Shown piece by piece: positions 44,505 through 57,426 of a stretch of 64,000 nucleotides of DNA; positions within the stretch are counted from its first letter, which is position 1; each line of letters starts with the position of its first letter. The stretch is from Gnetum montanum (lineage: Eukaryota; Streptophyta; Gnetopsida; Gnetales; Gnetaceae): NCBI GenBank assembly GCA_015680685.1, contig MNCI01022307.1, positions 371,197 through 435,196 on the forward strand, given 5' to 3'. A program made the position numbers and the translations under genes. Under the pieces are notes generated by a model. That model worked only from the letters and a program-made list of their open reading frames with translations. It searched no databases and was not told the origin of the DNA.

Positions 44505-45457
44505 TGATGAGTCATGTTAAGTTGGTTGTGTTGATGAGGCCTCGTCGATAGGACCTTATTGACTAGGCCTTATCGAGAAGACCTAGTCGATGCAACTTAC
44601 CATGTGTCGACAAGGCCTCGTTGATGTAGTGTTGATTTTCTTGATTTTCAGCTATAAATATGCGCTTGCAGCTGCATTTATGGCATAATAGTAGATTGTA
44701 ATTGCAGTGGAGCTCTTGCCTTTTTTCCATTTGAAAGTTCAAATTTTTTCCTCTGAGTGCTCGCAGTAGGAGTCATGGAGTGCATAGATCTTTATTAGAG
44801 CATTGTTGTACCTGAGCACGACAGTGTGTGCAATAATAAAGATGAGCTTTTTGATAAACCTTGCAACACTCTGGATAGATTAGCTATTTTATTTGTGCAT
44901 TCAATGTTTTTAGTTATTTGTTAAATTTTTTCAATTATTTTCCAAATATTTTCTAGCAATTGAGTTAATGAAGTAATTAAGCTAGATAGATTAAAATACA
45001 TAAGTATGACCTCTTCAAGTGTAACATGTATTTTCTTGGTAACCCTAGCAGTGTTATTGCTTGGTATGCCCAGTAGCGTAGCAGGTGGTTGCCCAGCAAT
45101 GGATACGTGGGTTCAGGATGTGTATGGAAAGTGGGAATGGATACCTATGTTAAGATTAGTTAAATGATTAGTTAATTAGTTAATTTAGATTAGTTAATCA
45201 AATTCCTTTTTATCTACATTTCACGCATCCAATTATAAAACATAAAAATGATAAAAATCGAATACCTCAATTACACTTAACCATACCAACGAATGTCACA
45301 AGTGTAATTGGGAAGATAACAATTGACCTTAAGGCTAGATTTACTTCCTAAAGGGCTAGTGCATTGGAAATGACAAAGTCTGTGGAATTCAACCAGATCG
45401 TGCATGAACTCTTTGTGGTTCGTATGGTTGCATGTAGGGGCATCTCATCGCTCATCA
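44505..45457 (+). repeat. element C 3' LTR
   Basis: 953 bp, TGATGAGTCATG...CTCATCA. It has one more GGCCTTATCGAGAAGACC-type box than the 5' LTR (about 44533-44625), GCTATAAATATGCG, and ATAATAAAGATGAGC in R. Confidence 0.92.
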
Positions 45458-45462
45458 ATAAA

Positions 45463-47336
45463 TGATTTGAAAATTCAAAAGATAAAATTAATTATTATTA
45501 AGAAGAATGGTCATTGTCCTAACATTATTTTTCATATTCATTATTAAACTTAAAATAGTAAAAGAATTTGATGTAGTAACAAAAATCCAAATCAAAACAT
45601 TAAATAGGAAGAAAACCTAAAGTACATGGAATAGTTATGAATGTAGTGGATCATCCCCATGGAAAAGTACCATAAGGATCAATTTTGTTTATTAGGATTG
45701 ATATAATTAGATCACTTGTAAGAAATATGACATTTACATTATCAAGGAAGTTTTCTCTTCTAAGTAGGTGGTTTTGTAACAACACTCTCAATAAAGTGGT
45801 GAATGATTATGCTACACCTAGGGCAAAACCTAGGGTGCATCAAGGCTCTTTATTTTGCAGTGACTACATGAATTAGAGTGGAAGCAACAAGAAGTTTGAC
45901 TAGACCTTTCATGAATTACAATACTTCAGGTAGGCTTATCTTTATTTCCACTTCCCAACATATTTTGTTTAGTAGTTTGCACACAAGCTAAGCCATGCAA
46001 AGGTACTTCAATTGAAATTAAAAGTGTCATCCTACATGTGACATTGCTCTATTTTTTGTTACTTGTAACAATGACATTAGTAGACACAAATGAGGCCTGA
46101 CCTTTTATTTAGTCTCTTCTAATAGCTGAGAAAATGTGGAAACATTATCAATCGAGATGTGAGAGCTCATTATTAAGATGAGTGCATGAAGGATCTTAAG
46201 CATGGTGGTATATGTGATATTTCATCAGCAAGGATAGTGAAGGTCTTGATTCCTAAGTGCAAACTAACCACAAAAAGCATTCATAAAAGCTTTTGTAATA
46301 TCTAGTTTTTTTTATTATCATTTGATCATTATTTTCATTGACATTAACTTGATTTTTCATTTGTTTAGCTTCGTATTGTTCTTTATTATGGGTTACAACC
46401 TATATTTTCTTTTTCTTAGTATTTTTTTCTTAAGAAGAAAAGACCAAACATTAAACAAATGTTCTTCACAATGACAAAAATGACAAGAATTAAGAATATT
46501 ATAATATATAATTGATTGATAAAAAGTCTTTCCACCTACTTGTAGTACTGATTCTTTTTATGATTAATATAAGTAATTTCAACAAAAACACGTCTATGAA
46601 AACCAAATGGTATGGAAATAGATTCCATATTCTTAATGAGACTGAGAAGACCAACAATTTCTTACTTAGCTTTCTAAAAAATCAACAAATCAATAGAACA
46701 TGGATCCTTAGAATATTCTTAAGATTTGACATTAAAATTTGGAGTCTAGTTATGAATGATTAATATTGCATGCTTATGTGTAAAAGACTATATATAAATT
46801 GAATATTGCACCATTAAAGCATTGTCTAGTTCAATCAGTGGGAACAAATGAGAATAATACTTGGCATTATTCTCAATGATATTAATAAATACCCAAAACT
46901 ATTCTAAATGATGTTAATAAATATCCAATATTAGGTAACTTCACTTTTTTAAGATCACAAGATTGTCCTAGTAGTAATTTTTTCTTTTTACTTTAAATAA
47001 TGTTAGCAAATTTCAATGTTTTGAGGTAGGTGAAGAAATAATTGAATCTTGTTATGATTTTTGTATTCTATGTTATTAATAGATGAATAACATAGATAGA
47101 TATTCCAAAAGGCAACATCATTTTAGTATAATGGTAAAAATGATTGAAGATTTCTAAAATGAAATTTAGAAGATTTGGAATTTAAATATGAGTTTTACAA
47201 GTACTTCACTTATAAATGTAGATTATTAATAAGGATTTAATGAATAGTGTAAGATAACTATAATTTTGGTAAAGTTTTAGAACTCACTAAAGACTATTAA
47301 GTCATAATATATATGTGTGTCTTTGTGTTTGAGATG
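45463..47336. other. old AT-rich DNA between elements C and E
   Basis: No gene recognised. Frames at 45685-45876 and 46512-46763 resemble no protein I know and lack support. This is presumably pre-insertion DNA. Confidence 0.4.
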
Positions 47337-48185
47337 TGATGAGCAGTGAGCATTTTCTATGCCTAATCATACAAATCACAAGCATGTACGTAGATCCTTT
47401 TACCTAAGTGGCCTTTATTCTAAAAAGTCAAACATAAGGTCACTAGTCGTTGTCTTTCCAATCATCACTTGTGTTAATTTTGTCTATATGGCTAAGTGTG
47501 ATTGAGATGTAACATATTTGTATTTATAATTTTATAATTTTTTATCTTTAAAAGTATTAAGAGATGAAGTAATCGAAATATTAAACTTTAAGTAATTAAT
47601 GGAACTAAAGGTAAGCTAAACTATCCTAAATATAAAGCATTCATTCTTACTTTCCATACACATCCTGAACTTATACTAACACTGTTGGGTTACCAAGTGT
47701 TTGTTGTTGCGTGTACCAAGTATTCATTGCTAGGATTACTAAGCATTAGTATATTATGTTTGAAGTGGACATACTCATATTACTATAGAATACAATATTA
47801 AATTCCTAATTATAGAAAAGTAAAGTACTGATAAAGTAAAGTGCTTGTAAGTAAACTGAATGCTAGTCCAAGTGCTGCAATGGAGAAAAGAAATCTTGAT
47901 TTTATTTCCATCATGCAAAAGTGTCCAGGTACACCTTACACTTGAATAAAACTCCACATAACAATCCAATGCATGCTGTGAGCACTCAGAGGGAAATTTC
48001 GCTAAGTCCTACACAAGAAACTATAAGAGCTTTACTAGAGGAATGATCAAAGGTGTCATAAATGTAGCCAGTGTGCACAATTATATAGGCTTAGGAAGGA
48101 TTAACGTTGACACATATGCACCAATGCATCCAAGGATGCATCGATGAGATTGCATCAATGCAGTGGAATTATTTAGACTTTATCA
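47337..48185 (-). repeat. element E 3' LTR
   Basis: 849 bp. Element strand begins TGATAAAGTCTAAATAATTCC, with GCATTGATGCAATCTCATCG and GATGCATCCTTGGATGCATTG boxes, CCTATATAATTG, and GGAAATAAAATCAAGATTTC in R. It also carries CTTGGTACACGCAAC and CTTGGTAACCCAACAGTG units. It ends TGCTCATCA at 47337. Confidence 0.85.
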
Positions 48186-48195
48186 TACCCCCATG
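48186..48195 (-). promoter_or_regulatory. element E polypurine tract
   Basis: Element strand CATGGGGGTA next to the LTR, identical to element A. Confidence 0.8.
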
Positions 48196-48424
48196 ATTGA
48201 CTAAAACCTTGTCCTTGAGTCAACAACAAAAATGGAACCAAGTTGTTTACAAAATTTTGGGAGTATGGAATTGACAAACTGACTACAAAAAATAGACAAC
48301 TACGAGTGTTATTTTTTACATATTATTTGCATGGATATAAAAATTTGTGCAAGGTACAAAGAATTTGAACAATTTGACAAAATTTGTAGGCATTGGTTGG
48401 ATTAAGTGGAACATGATGAAATTT

Positions 48425-51246
48425 TTATATCGTGCCTTGAGGTGGAGGCTTCTGTAGCATGGAGGATCCTTCATCACATCTATGATTAGCTAGAGGTGTG
48501 GGTTGCCCTACTATTGTTACCAAAAATTGAAAGGTGTTTAGAAGTACCTTCATTTTCTATTCATTACCTTGTGGATTGTGGATGATTCAAGTGGTTGTGC
48601 CTAGATGAGCTAGTGTTGGTATATCCCATGAGTAGGATAATGTTGGAAACATATCTTTCATATTAACAAACCAAGCTACAAACTTTCTATGTTTGATGTC
48701 AAATGTATGAACAAGGTTCTACAACTCTTGGTAGTCATTCATTTTCTTGGATAGGTTCTTAGAAACTAATCTGTGATCTATGAACTTACTCTTGAGAACT
48801 TCAAGCTCTTTATTGGCTACTTCCAACTTTTGTTTTGTTTCTTTATAGAGTTTGAACTTTGCCTTAAAAAGAAGGTAGGAGATGGTTTCTTGCTTTTCCA
48901 ACTCTAATCTTAACCTTCTCATTGTCAACATTGCCAAGTTTATGTAATGAAGGTTTTCTACTTCTATGTACTTCATCATATCTTTAATCTACAACTCCTT
49001 CAGGAAAATTTTAGCTTGATTGTAGGCATTGAGATTATTGAATATAAGCTATCATACATTGTCTCTTTATTAGAGTTACTGAAGGGTCTCATTCATATTT
49101 GCCTTTGCCATCTATTTTCTTTTTCATTTATCTCCTTGAACATTTCAACATGGTCCTTGTAGTGATTCTTCACTCTCTCATATTTTAGGGCTTCATTCTT
49201 CCAGTAGGCAATCTCAATGATGGTTTTCTAATGAAGAGCATGTACCTCCTTCATTGAGAAATTGCTATTTTTTATAATCAACCTTCTTATGTCTTGGTTC
49301 AGTTTGGCAATTTTTTTATGCTGTTGACAAATATATTCAATCATTTAGTTTTTTTTTCTTTTTTGCATTGTGTAGGTGGTTATTCTCTTTGGTTAGCATA
49401 AGATTTTCTTTCTAGATTTATTGAAGGTTACGAATAGAAGGATTCATCATTGCTTTTGATAGTGATGCATCAAAGATCACAATCTCCATAGCATTCTTAA
49501 CCTCTTAAAGCTTTTGTTGAAGCAATTGAAGAGCTTTATCTCTTATGTTCCTAGGCTTAAGGATAGATGGATTTGACAAGTAGGCTCAAACCTTGGTTAC
49601 CAACCATCAATTGCTAATGGTGGCCTCTTTGAGTTGCACATTAGCGATGATCAACTCACCCCTTGTCTCTAACAACTATGTTTGAGTGGTTAAAATGTCT
49701 TCTAGGAGATCAAAGATCTCTAGAATTAATTTCTTGGCTTTGATTAGTTGCTCTAACATCTCTTCATGCTACGCTGCACTCATTCCCTTGCTTCCTGCTC
49801 CTATTGATACTTGTACATCTATCATGGAAATGACATTAGGGATGAACATCGTAAGAGCACTTAGAGCCTCTTAAACTCTATTAACCACTACTTTTATTGT
49901 AGTCTTTTGATCCTTGTTCAGCATAATCAAGATTGTTACTCCTTGTTCTAGCATAATAGAGAAGGTTGTTGCATTCTTAGAAATTTTGAGGAATGCGTAT
50001 CTTGAAATGGGCACAATGACTTCTTTGACATTAAGATTGGAGCAAAGAAGAGCCTAGTTTCATTATTAGGAGAATAGTGGGATCATTTCATCCACCAGCT
50101 AGTTGATGATCCTGGTGATCTCATTGAGATTGCTCATGGTTGAGTAGCACATAGAGGATTTTCCATAATCTCTAAAGGCTTATTTTTGTAAATTTTGTTT
50201 CCTAAGTTACCTCAAATATTCAATAGCTGCCATCATTTCAAGAGTTGTCTCTGGTGGTGCAGATGGTGGAGGAGGTGGCAATTCCTCCTCCTAAATCTTG
50301 GTAGATACTTTATCCTTTATCATCTCCTGCCATGATGTGGTAGGAGCCTTGCAGACCACATCATTGGCATAACAAGCTATGCCTTCCCTCTTGTAGAGTT
50401 TTTTGATGAGATAGGAAAAGAAGAATATCTTCCTACCCTTCTTATTTTCCTTGAAATGCTTTTGAATCTTTAGAATGATGAGTTAGGGAAGATTAACTTG
50501 GAATTTTCTACTTAAAGTTGCATATGCCTTGGTGGAGAAGATAGCCACCTTACTTAATCTCACCATGAAGTTGAGGTAGTAGGCTATAATCTAAAATAGG
50601 CACGCTTTGCCTTAGTCAGGGAACTATACTCCTTGCACTCCATTCCATAGCACCGCTGGACCCATTCTTTCTTTACCTTACTTTTCACCTATGTTGAAAT
50701 TTCTTCCAGCTTTGCCCTAGTATTTAGCAATCCAAGGACTTTAGTAATTACCCTAACCAAATAGAAGATGGTAATATCTTTGATTTTCACTATTGCATCT
50801 CCTTGTTAGTTGTTCTAGAAGAGGTAAGTCTCACCCATGTACCATTTTTCATTAGTGAAGAGAATGGACCATAGCAAAAACCCTTGCAATTATATCTTGA
50901 TCTCTTCTAGTGCCAACTCAAGGAAAGGTTCAAAGTTTAGCTCTTGAAGTATAGAACTCTAAACTTCTTTGGTTTGGATCTTCTATAGGTAGGCCTTCAT
51001 GAGTGTGACCTCTAGATTAGATTATGGTATTGGGGCCTTGCCCTACCTAGATTATGCTATTTTGACTATGGGAATTTGACAAATAGATTCCAACTTAGGC
51101 TTGTCACGCAAGGACCTAGTACCATGGGTCATCTCAGTAGCTTATTCTTGGGGTTGTTGTTGTTATTATTATCTCCTTTCCCCATGTGGTTATTTTTCCT
51201 AAGGCTTTGATGGACCTGCTACTTGCAGTCCTTGCTTTCGTGTCAT
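48425..51246 (-). pseudogene. element E ORF3, broken
   Basis: The start ATG at 51246 (MTRKQGL) directly follows TGTGATCACAG. Homology to the others includes WYMGETYLF, KFIDHRLVSKNLSKKMNDYQ, EVENLHYINLAMLTMRRLRL and EKQETISYLLFKAKF; the last three lie in the 48719-48979 open segment. Ends PPQGTI-stop. About 940 codons if intact, interrupted many times. The coiled-coil-type C-terminal half aligns with B (RYANLAMLT, LEVVKASYQGQKDV). Confidence 0.75.
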
Positions 51247-51659
51247 CTGTGATCACAAATGTAACCCAATATTAGTTATTTGAATTATATTATTATTTTA
51301 GTTTGAATACCCTTCAAGTATTTGATTAGGCTAGGTTTGATGTTAAGATTTTATTCAAGTGATTGTAGGCATATGATAATATTTTATTATTATTTTAATC
51401 TTACTTTAATGGAGGTTGGTTATTGGTATTAACTCTTTGGATCATTATTTTAATGTTATTTTAATACATTATCTATGGAGTGTTAGCAAAATTTTTGGAA
51501 ATTTTTTTGTCAAAACCTAGTGTTTGATGCTCCCATGATGTAAGGCATATCTCTGGAAGCTTAGGGATCAAAGAATGGATGAAAGCATGTAAGTATTGAG
51601 GAAGCTATGGCACTTGGAATGCTATAGGCTTTGGAAAATTGCAAAAATTCCTCTTACAT

Positions 51660-51760
51660 TTGAAGAAAATGGTGAAAAATGAGCCAAGTGTCGCACATAT
51701 TTATAGCATATTTGTAGCACGTCACTAGGGATGCCTTGACGCAACTATTCATAGTCATTT
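51660..51760 (-). promoter_or_regulatory. element E internal U3-like block (weak)
   Basis: Element strand: TTGCGTCAAGGCATCCCTAG, GTGACGTGC, TATAAATATGTGCGACACTTGGCTCA. The LTR U3 of E ends TATATAATTGTGCACACTGGCTACA, a recognisable match after TATA. The upstream boxes share only short GCATCC/TGCATC pieces. Confidence 0.4.
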
Positions 51761-52023
51761 CTAAACTTGAGATCTTAGCACATTTTGAATAAGTTTGGAG
51801 TTGAAACAAGAGCCAAATGGAAGCTAGAAAGTTGGGAAACCAAGGCATCAACATCTTTTGAGGTTCTAATTAAGAAATTAGAGTAAATTAAGGATATGGA
51901 ATTAGAAAATAAGAGATGTTTCTTAAGTAAAATTAGCATAAAAATTGATGATGAAAATTATCAATGTTCTTAAAACCAAATAGAGGTCCATGGGTATGGA
52001 GTTTATATTAAAGGGAACCAGAA

Positions 52024-52082
52024 GATATGCAAGTGTGTCCTCCCAAAAATAGGCTTATGCCTAAACATGCCCTTATGTAACC
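52024..52082 (-). other. conserved stem-loop, element E copy
   Basis: Element-strand arms GGTTACATAAG (52082-52072) and CTTGCATATC (52033-52024), with GGGAGGACACA before arm two. Confidence 0.7.
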
Positions 52083-53209
52083 TCATCACAAGAAGTCCAT
52101 AGGCATCGTGAATGATGAATGGTGGTTTAGTTTAAATACCAAACTCATGCAAGAGAGAGAGATTGGAAGTAGAAAATATGTATCATAGCTTCAAGAGATC
52201 CTTGGTGAAATGTGTGATTAGGATAATCTAATACTAGTTCATTTTGAGTCTAAACCAACTCCATACCAATAATAGTGGCCTTGCATTGATGCATTCCTCC
52301 TCTTCTATTATCATGAGTCTACAACAATCATAGGAGATGATCATCACTCCAATAAAAGAAGAAAAGAGAAGAAGGAAGTAGTTAGAAATTATTTAGGAAG
52401 AAAATTGGGCCTTACATGTAGAGATGTCTTTTGGTGTGAATAACATGTCTTTGTAGCTCCTTAACTAGTGCATGTATGCTAAGAGATCTTTATAGAGGTA
52501 TGCTTTTAATTTTCATTTTTTTTCAAGAAGCACATATTACAAGGACATACTTTCTTTTATGGTTGATAGTAGGAGTGGTGATATGCTCTATGAGGGGCCA
52601 TAGAACTTAGGAGGAAAGTCAAGAAGAGAATGTAACAAATCCCCTTGAGGCCATACCCTTTTCCATTCCCACTTGGTTCTTTCCCAGTTCGTTGGGCAAC
52701 GTGATCGTATGTTACTTTTTAGTTTTCATGTAAAAGAATCATCATGTTGCCATGATTAAGATCTCCTTGTATGATAAATGGAATGGACAGATGTCATGGT
52801 TTCATTACCTAGGATCATTGGAGAACTAATAACTTTTTAGTAGAGAACATATTCTAAGGATAAAATTGGAATAAATAAGAAACTTAAATCTTGATGGCTA
52901 TAGTCAAGTCAACAATTTATCAAAGTTTATAGTAGTAATGGAATAAAATTTGAGATTGTAATTAAAATTACATGAAAGTAACTAATAAAAGCCAAAGTAA
53001 AAAGTAAAAGTAAAAAACAAAAATATATAAAATAAACATTAAAATACAAAGAAAATGAAAAACGTATAAAGAATAATGTAAAATAAAAGGAAGAGAAACT
53101 TATCATCCTCTTCAAGGTATTATGGTAGATGTTTACCTCCCCCAAGACTAAGTTGGAAGGTGAAGATCCAAAAAATGGAGTGAGCTTGTTCTTGATTTAA
53201 GGTGTTATT

Positions 53210-55255
53210 ATTACAACTGATTACTTAGAAGTTTGTGAAAGGTTTGAGTTGTTGCATGTTGATCAACATGTGCTTTTGAGGACTTGTTGAATGGCAAATT
53301 TTCATAGCCCTCAAAGACAAAGTTTAGTATATAATGTATAGTCACTTCCATAATGTCTGGAACTTGGTTCATTATGATACATGCATGGGATTCCAATAGA
53401 GAACCTTATTTCTTGGTTTGAATTCAACTTTTTGTATCCAGCTATCATGGCATTATTTGTCATATGCCTTGTGTACTTCATTCATCATAAGGCCACTCTA
53501 TGATTTTTTTCTAGCATGTTGAGTATCATGAACCTTTTTTTTAAAGCCAAGTTAATGTTTAGGTCAAGTTCACATGCGATTGTAAGTGTACAGAGTCTAA
53601 GTTGAATTTGAAGTTTGGATAACTTTCTATACACTAACTCATAGGGAGAGTAGCCTTTAGGAAGTTTTCATGTTGAGCCATATGCCTAGAGGGAATCATT
53701 GAGTTTAGTACTTCAGTCTTTCCTATATATACTAATGGTCTATGTCATGATTCGAGTAATCTTCCTATTGGTTACTTTAGCTTGACCGTTGGCTTAGGGA
53801 TGGTCTAGTGTTGGTAATTTATGTTGCACCCTCAAATATTGCATTAAGTTATGACAAGTAGCTCATGTGAGGTATGTTTCATTGTTAGAAATTAGTGCTT
53901 TAGGCATACTAAACTTGTTTACCACTTGTTGCTAAAAAATCAAGCTACTACAGTAGAGGTACAGTAAAAAATAACTGTAGTTTCAACCAATTTCATACAA
54001 TAGTCAATAGCAATAATGATATAAGACTTCACATTGGATATGGGAGTGATGGATCCCATGAAGTCAATTTTTCAAAGGTCAAAAGGTTCCAATGGTTGAA
54101 TCCATTGTTGGGACCCTTCCATCTTGGTTGTCATTCTTCTATCTTGTTGGCATCTTTCACATGAATGTGTGAAATGGTGGATATCCTTGAAAATCATTGG
54201 CCAAAAACATCCTACTATCATGATCTTGTTGACCATTCTTTTTCTTGCATAGTGGTAAAGGGTCCTCATGAACATCTTGGAGGACTCTTAGTTGATCTAT
54301 ATTAGGTACACACCACATACCAGGCCATCAACACAAACCTTATAGAGGTTACCCTCTATCGCTATATAGTATCTGACCTAGTGGGGAAACTACTATTTTC
54401 TCCTATGGTCCCATTTGTTAGGAGTCTCCTGTATGAGTATATATGAAAGGAATTCATGATACCAATTTGTGACTTTCAGTGTTTGAACTTCAATTATCTT
54501 AGCAAAAATAGGTTCATCTGGGAATTGATTAGACAAGGGCTTCTCATCAAACTTGTTATCCCATCTTAATCGATATAGATGATCTACAACTACATTATCA
54601 ATTTTCTTCATGTCCACCATTATTAGATTAAACTTCTATAATATTATCAATCATTTTATAACATAAGCACTCACCATTAGCTTGTTCATAAGAAAGTGAA
54701 TTACATTGTGATTAGTATGCACAAAAGTTGGATATATAAGCACATAGTGCCTAAATTTCTCTAGAGCATACACCACTGCCATGATTTTTATTTCCATAAT
54801 GGTGTAGTTGATTTGTGCACCTACAATACTTCTACTTATACAATGGATATATTATGGGTATTTTTGATCATCCATTTGTGTAAGCATCGCTCCCAATGCA
54901 TACTTGGATGCATCTGTCATGATGTGAAAGGATTTGGACTAATTAGGGATGTGTAGAATTGGTATTTCTATGAGATTTTTCTTTAGGTGATGGCATGCTT
55001 TTTTGCATTCCCATGTCCATTCAAATGTTTGATTGTTCTTGGTAAGCTCAACCAATAGCTTGGTAATTTTGTAGAAGTTTTTAATGAAATGCCTATAATA
55101 ACTAGTATGACTAAGGAATAACCTTACATCTTTGACTATTTGAGGTATTCTAGTAATTCCTTGGATAACCCTTATCTTTTTAGTGTCAACCTCAATTCCT
55201 TTTCTTGAAATTCTATGTCCCAAGATAATGTCATCTTGGCTCTTTTACATGAATG
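53210..55255 (-). pseudogene. element E pol remnant (RT thumb, RNase H, integrase)
   Basis: LGHRISRKGIEVDTKKIRVI, SHTSYYRHFIKNFYKITKLL, FEWTWECKKACHHLKKNLIE (RT thumb and tether, 54939-55223). Then an RNase H tail (KIDNVVVDHLYRLRWDNKFD near 54540-54620), integrase zinc domain (HHFTHSCERCQQDRRMTTKM near 54090-54200) and core with GVPKALIS-like and YHPQ-free degraded stretches. The C-terminal NKVLYWNP block lies near 53400. It aligns collinearly with C pol but has many stops and gaps. Confidence 0.8.
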
Positions 55256-56520
55256 GCAAGCAAAGTAAAATAGACCTAATTTATTTTAACGTTAAAATAA
55301 CGGTAAACACATAAAGACAAAATATAGATATGTGGTAGATTTGGATGATGCCATAAATAGAAAAGTTAAGAGATAAAAGATAATTCAAATTACAAGGAAA
55401 AAGAACACGTAGAAAAGACAATCCATGGATTAAGGGCAACTGATGAGGAGTTGTTTTATCCTATTCTTACTTTGATGTATACACCTGATATAGATTTGGC
55501 AGGAACAATAGCATATCCAGTAGCTAATAAAATAGAGGGAAGGATCAAATTAATGTGTTGACCTAATTCCAAGCAGTCTCTCCATATGTTAGGAGGAAAA
55601 AATGAAGAGGATATAATGTGTTAGAAAGCAAAAGGAAGAAAAGAAAGTGTAGTTATTTTGTAATGAGGTGGTGCCTTTAGAAAAGATGTTCCAAATCATC
55701 AATCACAAGAAATTAACTACACTGAGTAGAAGACAAGGTTGCAAATAGTGAGTTGATCTCTTAGAGATTTATAAAGTAAAATGTTAATCAAGAGTATCTA
55801 GAAAGAAAAAAAACTAATCAAAAGCCAACCCCTTTGCATTTATGGGTATTCTCCTATCTCTAGGTTGAAAATGCCTTGTAGATCATGTAAAAATGACATA
55901 GTGGGGCCCATAAAATCTTTTTGAAGATTCTAGAAGCTTTTGGATAGGAGAATCAATGTATAAATATAAAAGCTAATGTCAGATGTTAAAAGTAGGATGG
56001 AAAACATCAAAAGCTACTATAGATTTGATGCTAAATGTCAAAAGTCAATCTTGACATTGGATGTTGAAAATCGAATATGCTACAAGAGGAAAAGCTAATG
56101 TTGGCCATCAAGAGTAGGATTGACATTAGACATTGAAACATAGGATGTTAAAGTTGATTTGATGTGAAACATTAGAAGCTAGAATTAGAATTAATACTAA
56201 AGCTAACATTGAATGTTGAAACTAAAGGAAGAGCTAAAACAACACTACATATGATGCAAAACATCATTTTGGACAAGCTGAAGATAGAAATATAGGAACA
56301 ACATTGCAAACGATGCAAGACATTGAATCCAAATTGGTAAAGATGGCTTTAAGTGCTAAAAGTTCATAGAATGTATCTAAGTATCTAACTTATATAGAAA
56401 AAGCCGAAGTGGTACAATATTATCCCCTCTTGATGGATATTGTTGAAGAGCTGAAGAAGAATGCATAAAGAAAAGACATGAGCTAGTAGGTACTTGCGAG
56501 AGGATCAAATAAAATAAAAT
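55256..56520. other. AT-rich DNA right of the element E break
   Basis: No gene seen. From about 55970 to 56300 short motifs such as GACATTGRATGTTGAAA, GATGTTAAAAG and AAAGCTAATGT recur in a loose, degenerate array. It may be the 3' untranslated part or LTR of element F, but no LTR pair could be shown. Confidence 0.35.
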
Positions 56521-57180
56521 AATATAGGAGAAAATTTGGGACATCACTAATACACCTATGGTGGAGTGTTACATCACAAAATTGGGGTATGGTTAGATCC
56601 TAGAAAGCACATAGAAAATGCAAATAAAGTGCTCCCTAACTTAATCAATTCTTTCAATCACACACTTAGTAGAGTAAAGTAGAGATACTCATTTAGCTTC
56701 ACCAATATAGAGCATAAAAAAGAGAAAGGGATAGAGAAAGAAAGAAAGATAGTGGAAAGCTAAAAAGAGAGAATAATAAAGCATAGGGGAAGAATCTTAG
56801 GGACATTAGCAATACACCAACAGTGGGGTGTTGTGTCATAGATGTGGAACATGAATAGATCCCTAAAGATGACCTCTCTCTTACCTCACTCATATGTACA
56901 TTTCACACTTCTTACATCACTCTATACTCAACACTTCCTCACTACATCAAGGAAGAGACACCCGCTCAACCTCACTTAAAGAATATAAAGAGGAATAAAA
57001 AATAGATGAGAGGGTATGAGAGGAAGAGAATAGATATAGTATAGAGGAGAAAAATTTAGAGTATACAAATGCATAGAGCAAAAAAGCAAGGGGAGAAAAA
57101 AGGATATCACCCATACATGTAGCATGAGGACGATGTTATGTCGTAGAAGTGGGGCATGATTAAATCCTACACATTGTATG
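56521..57180 (-). repeat. three diverged ~280 bp repeat units, probably element F 3' region
   Basis: A shared block (ACATCACTAATACACC, TGGTGGAGTGTTACATCA, TGGGGTATGG.TAGATCCTA) recurs at about 56541, 56813 and 57104, spacing 272 and 291 bp. Each is preceded by a purine-rich run with GAGAAAA. Tandem repeats between pol and 3' LTR are common in Tat-branch elements, which fits the pol just upstream. Confidence 0.6.
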
Positions 57181-57426
57181 GCTGATGAGGATGTAATATA
57201 TAATGAAGTAACTGATATCCTTCTAGATTAGATAGAGTGTAGATGTTATTTTGTAGAGGCTAAACCACTAGGAAAGAACCCTACTAGTTGGGATAAAACT
57301 TTGTATATTTGGAGTTTGAAAAATGGCAAAATTCTAGATTACCTTCATGAATTTATTTTACTTGAATGTGTTTGAAATTACAATGTTGAATATCTACTTA
57401 ATATTCATGAAGTGGTAAAGAGCAGC

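Larger units (their letters stand above)
32099..45457 (+). mobile_element. element C: complete Athila-like LTR retrotransposon with pol
   Basis: 13.36 kb with perfect target duplication ATAAA (32094-32098 and 45458-45462). The order is 5' LTR, primer site, gag (33174-35677), protease-RT-RNase H-integrase (about 35690-39355), spacer, ORF3 (41481-44325), polypurine tract, 3' LTR. This is a different subfamily from A/B/D: the gag N-terminus is unrelated in wording and U3 boxes are of the GATGAGGCCTYGTTGA type. All genes carry stops and lost catalytic residues. It shows the full layout from which A and B lack pol. Confidence 0.93.
51247..53209 (-). other. element E pol-ORF3 spacer
   Basis: 1.96 kb noncoding. 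It includes the stem-loop (52024-52082) and a TATA-containing block (about 51660-51760). Confidence 0.7.
47337..55255 (-). mobile_element. element E: Athila-like element, 5' half missing
   Basis: Reading right to left: RT thumb onward (from 55255), RNase H, integrase (to about 53210), spacer, ORF3 (48425-51246), polypurine tract, 3' LTR (47337-48185). The 5' LTR, gag, protease and RT palm are absent. The break falls just before the LGHRISRKGIE segment. Related to C by pol and ORF3 but with a distinct LTR. Confidence 0.88.

Noticed and set aside
46512-46763. 83-codon plus-strand frame between elements C and E
   Set aside because: Hydrophobic start but AT-driven composition, no homologous copy and no supporting signals.
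13008-51246. ORF3 as a retroviral envelope gene
   Set aside because: The position fits the env-like slot of Athila elements, but I see no signal peptide, cleavage site or membrane-spanning stretch in any copy. The protein is mostly soluble-looking coiled coil.
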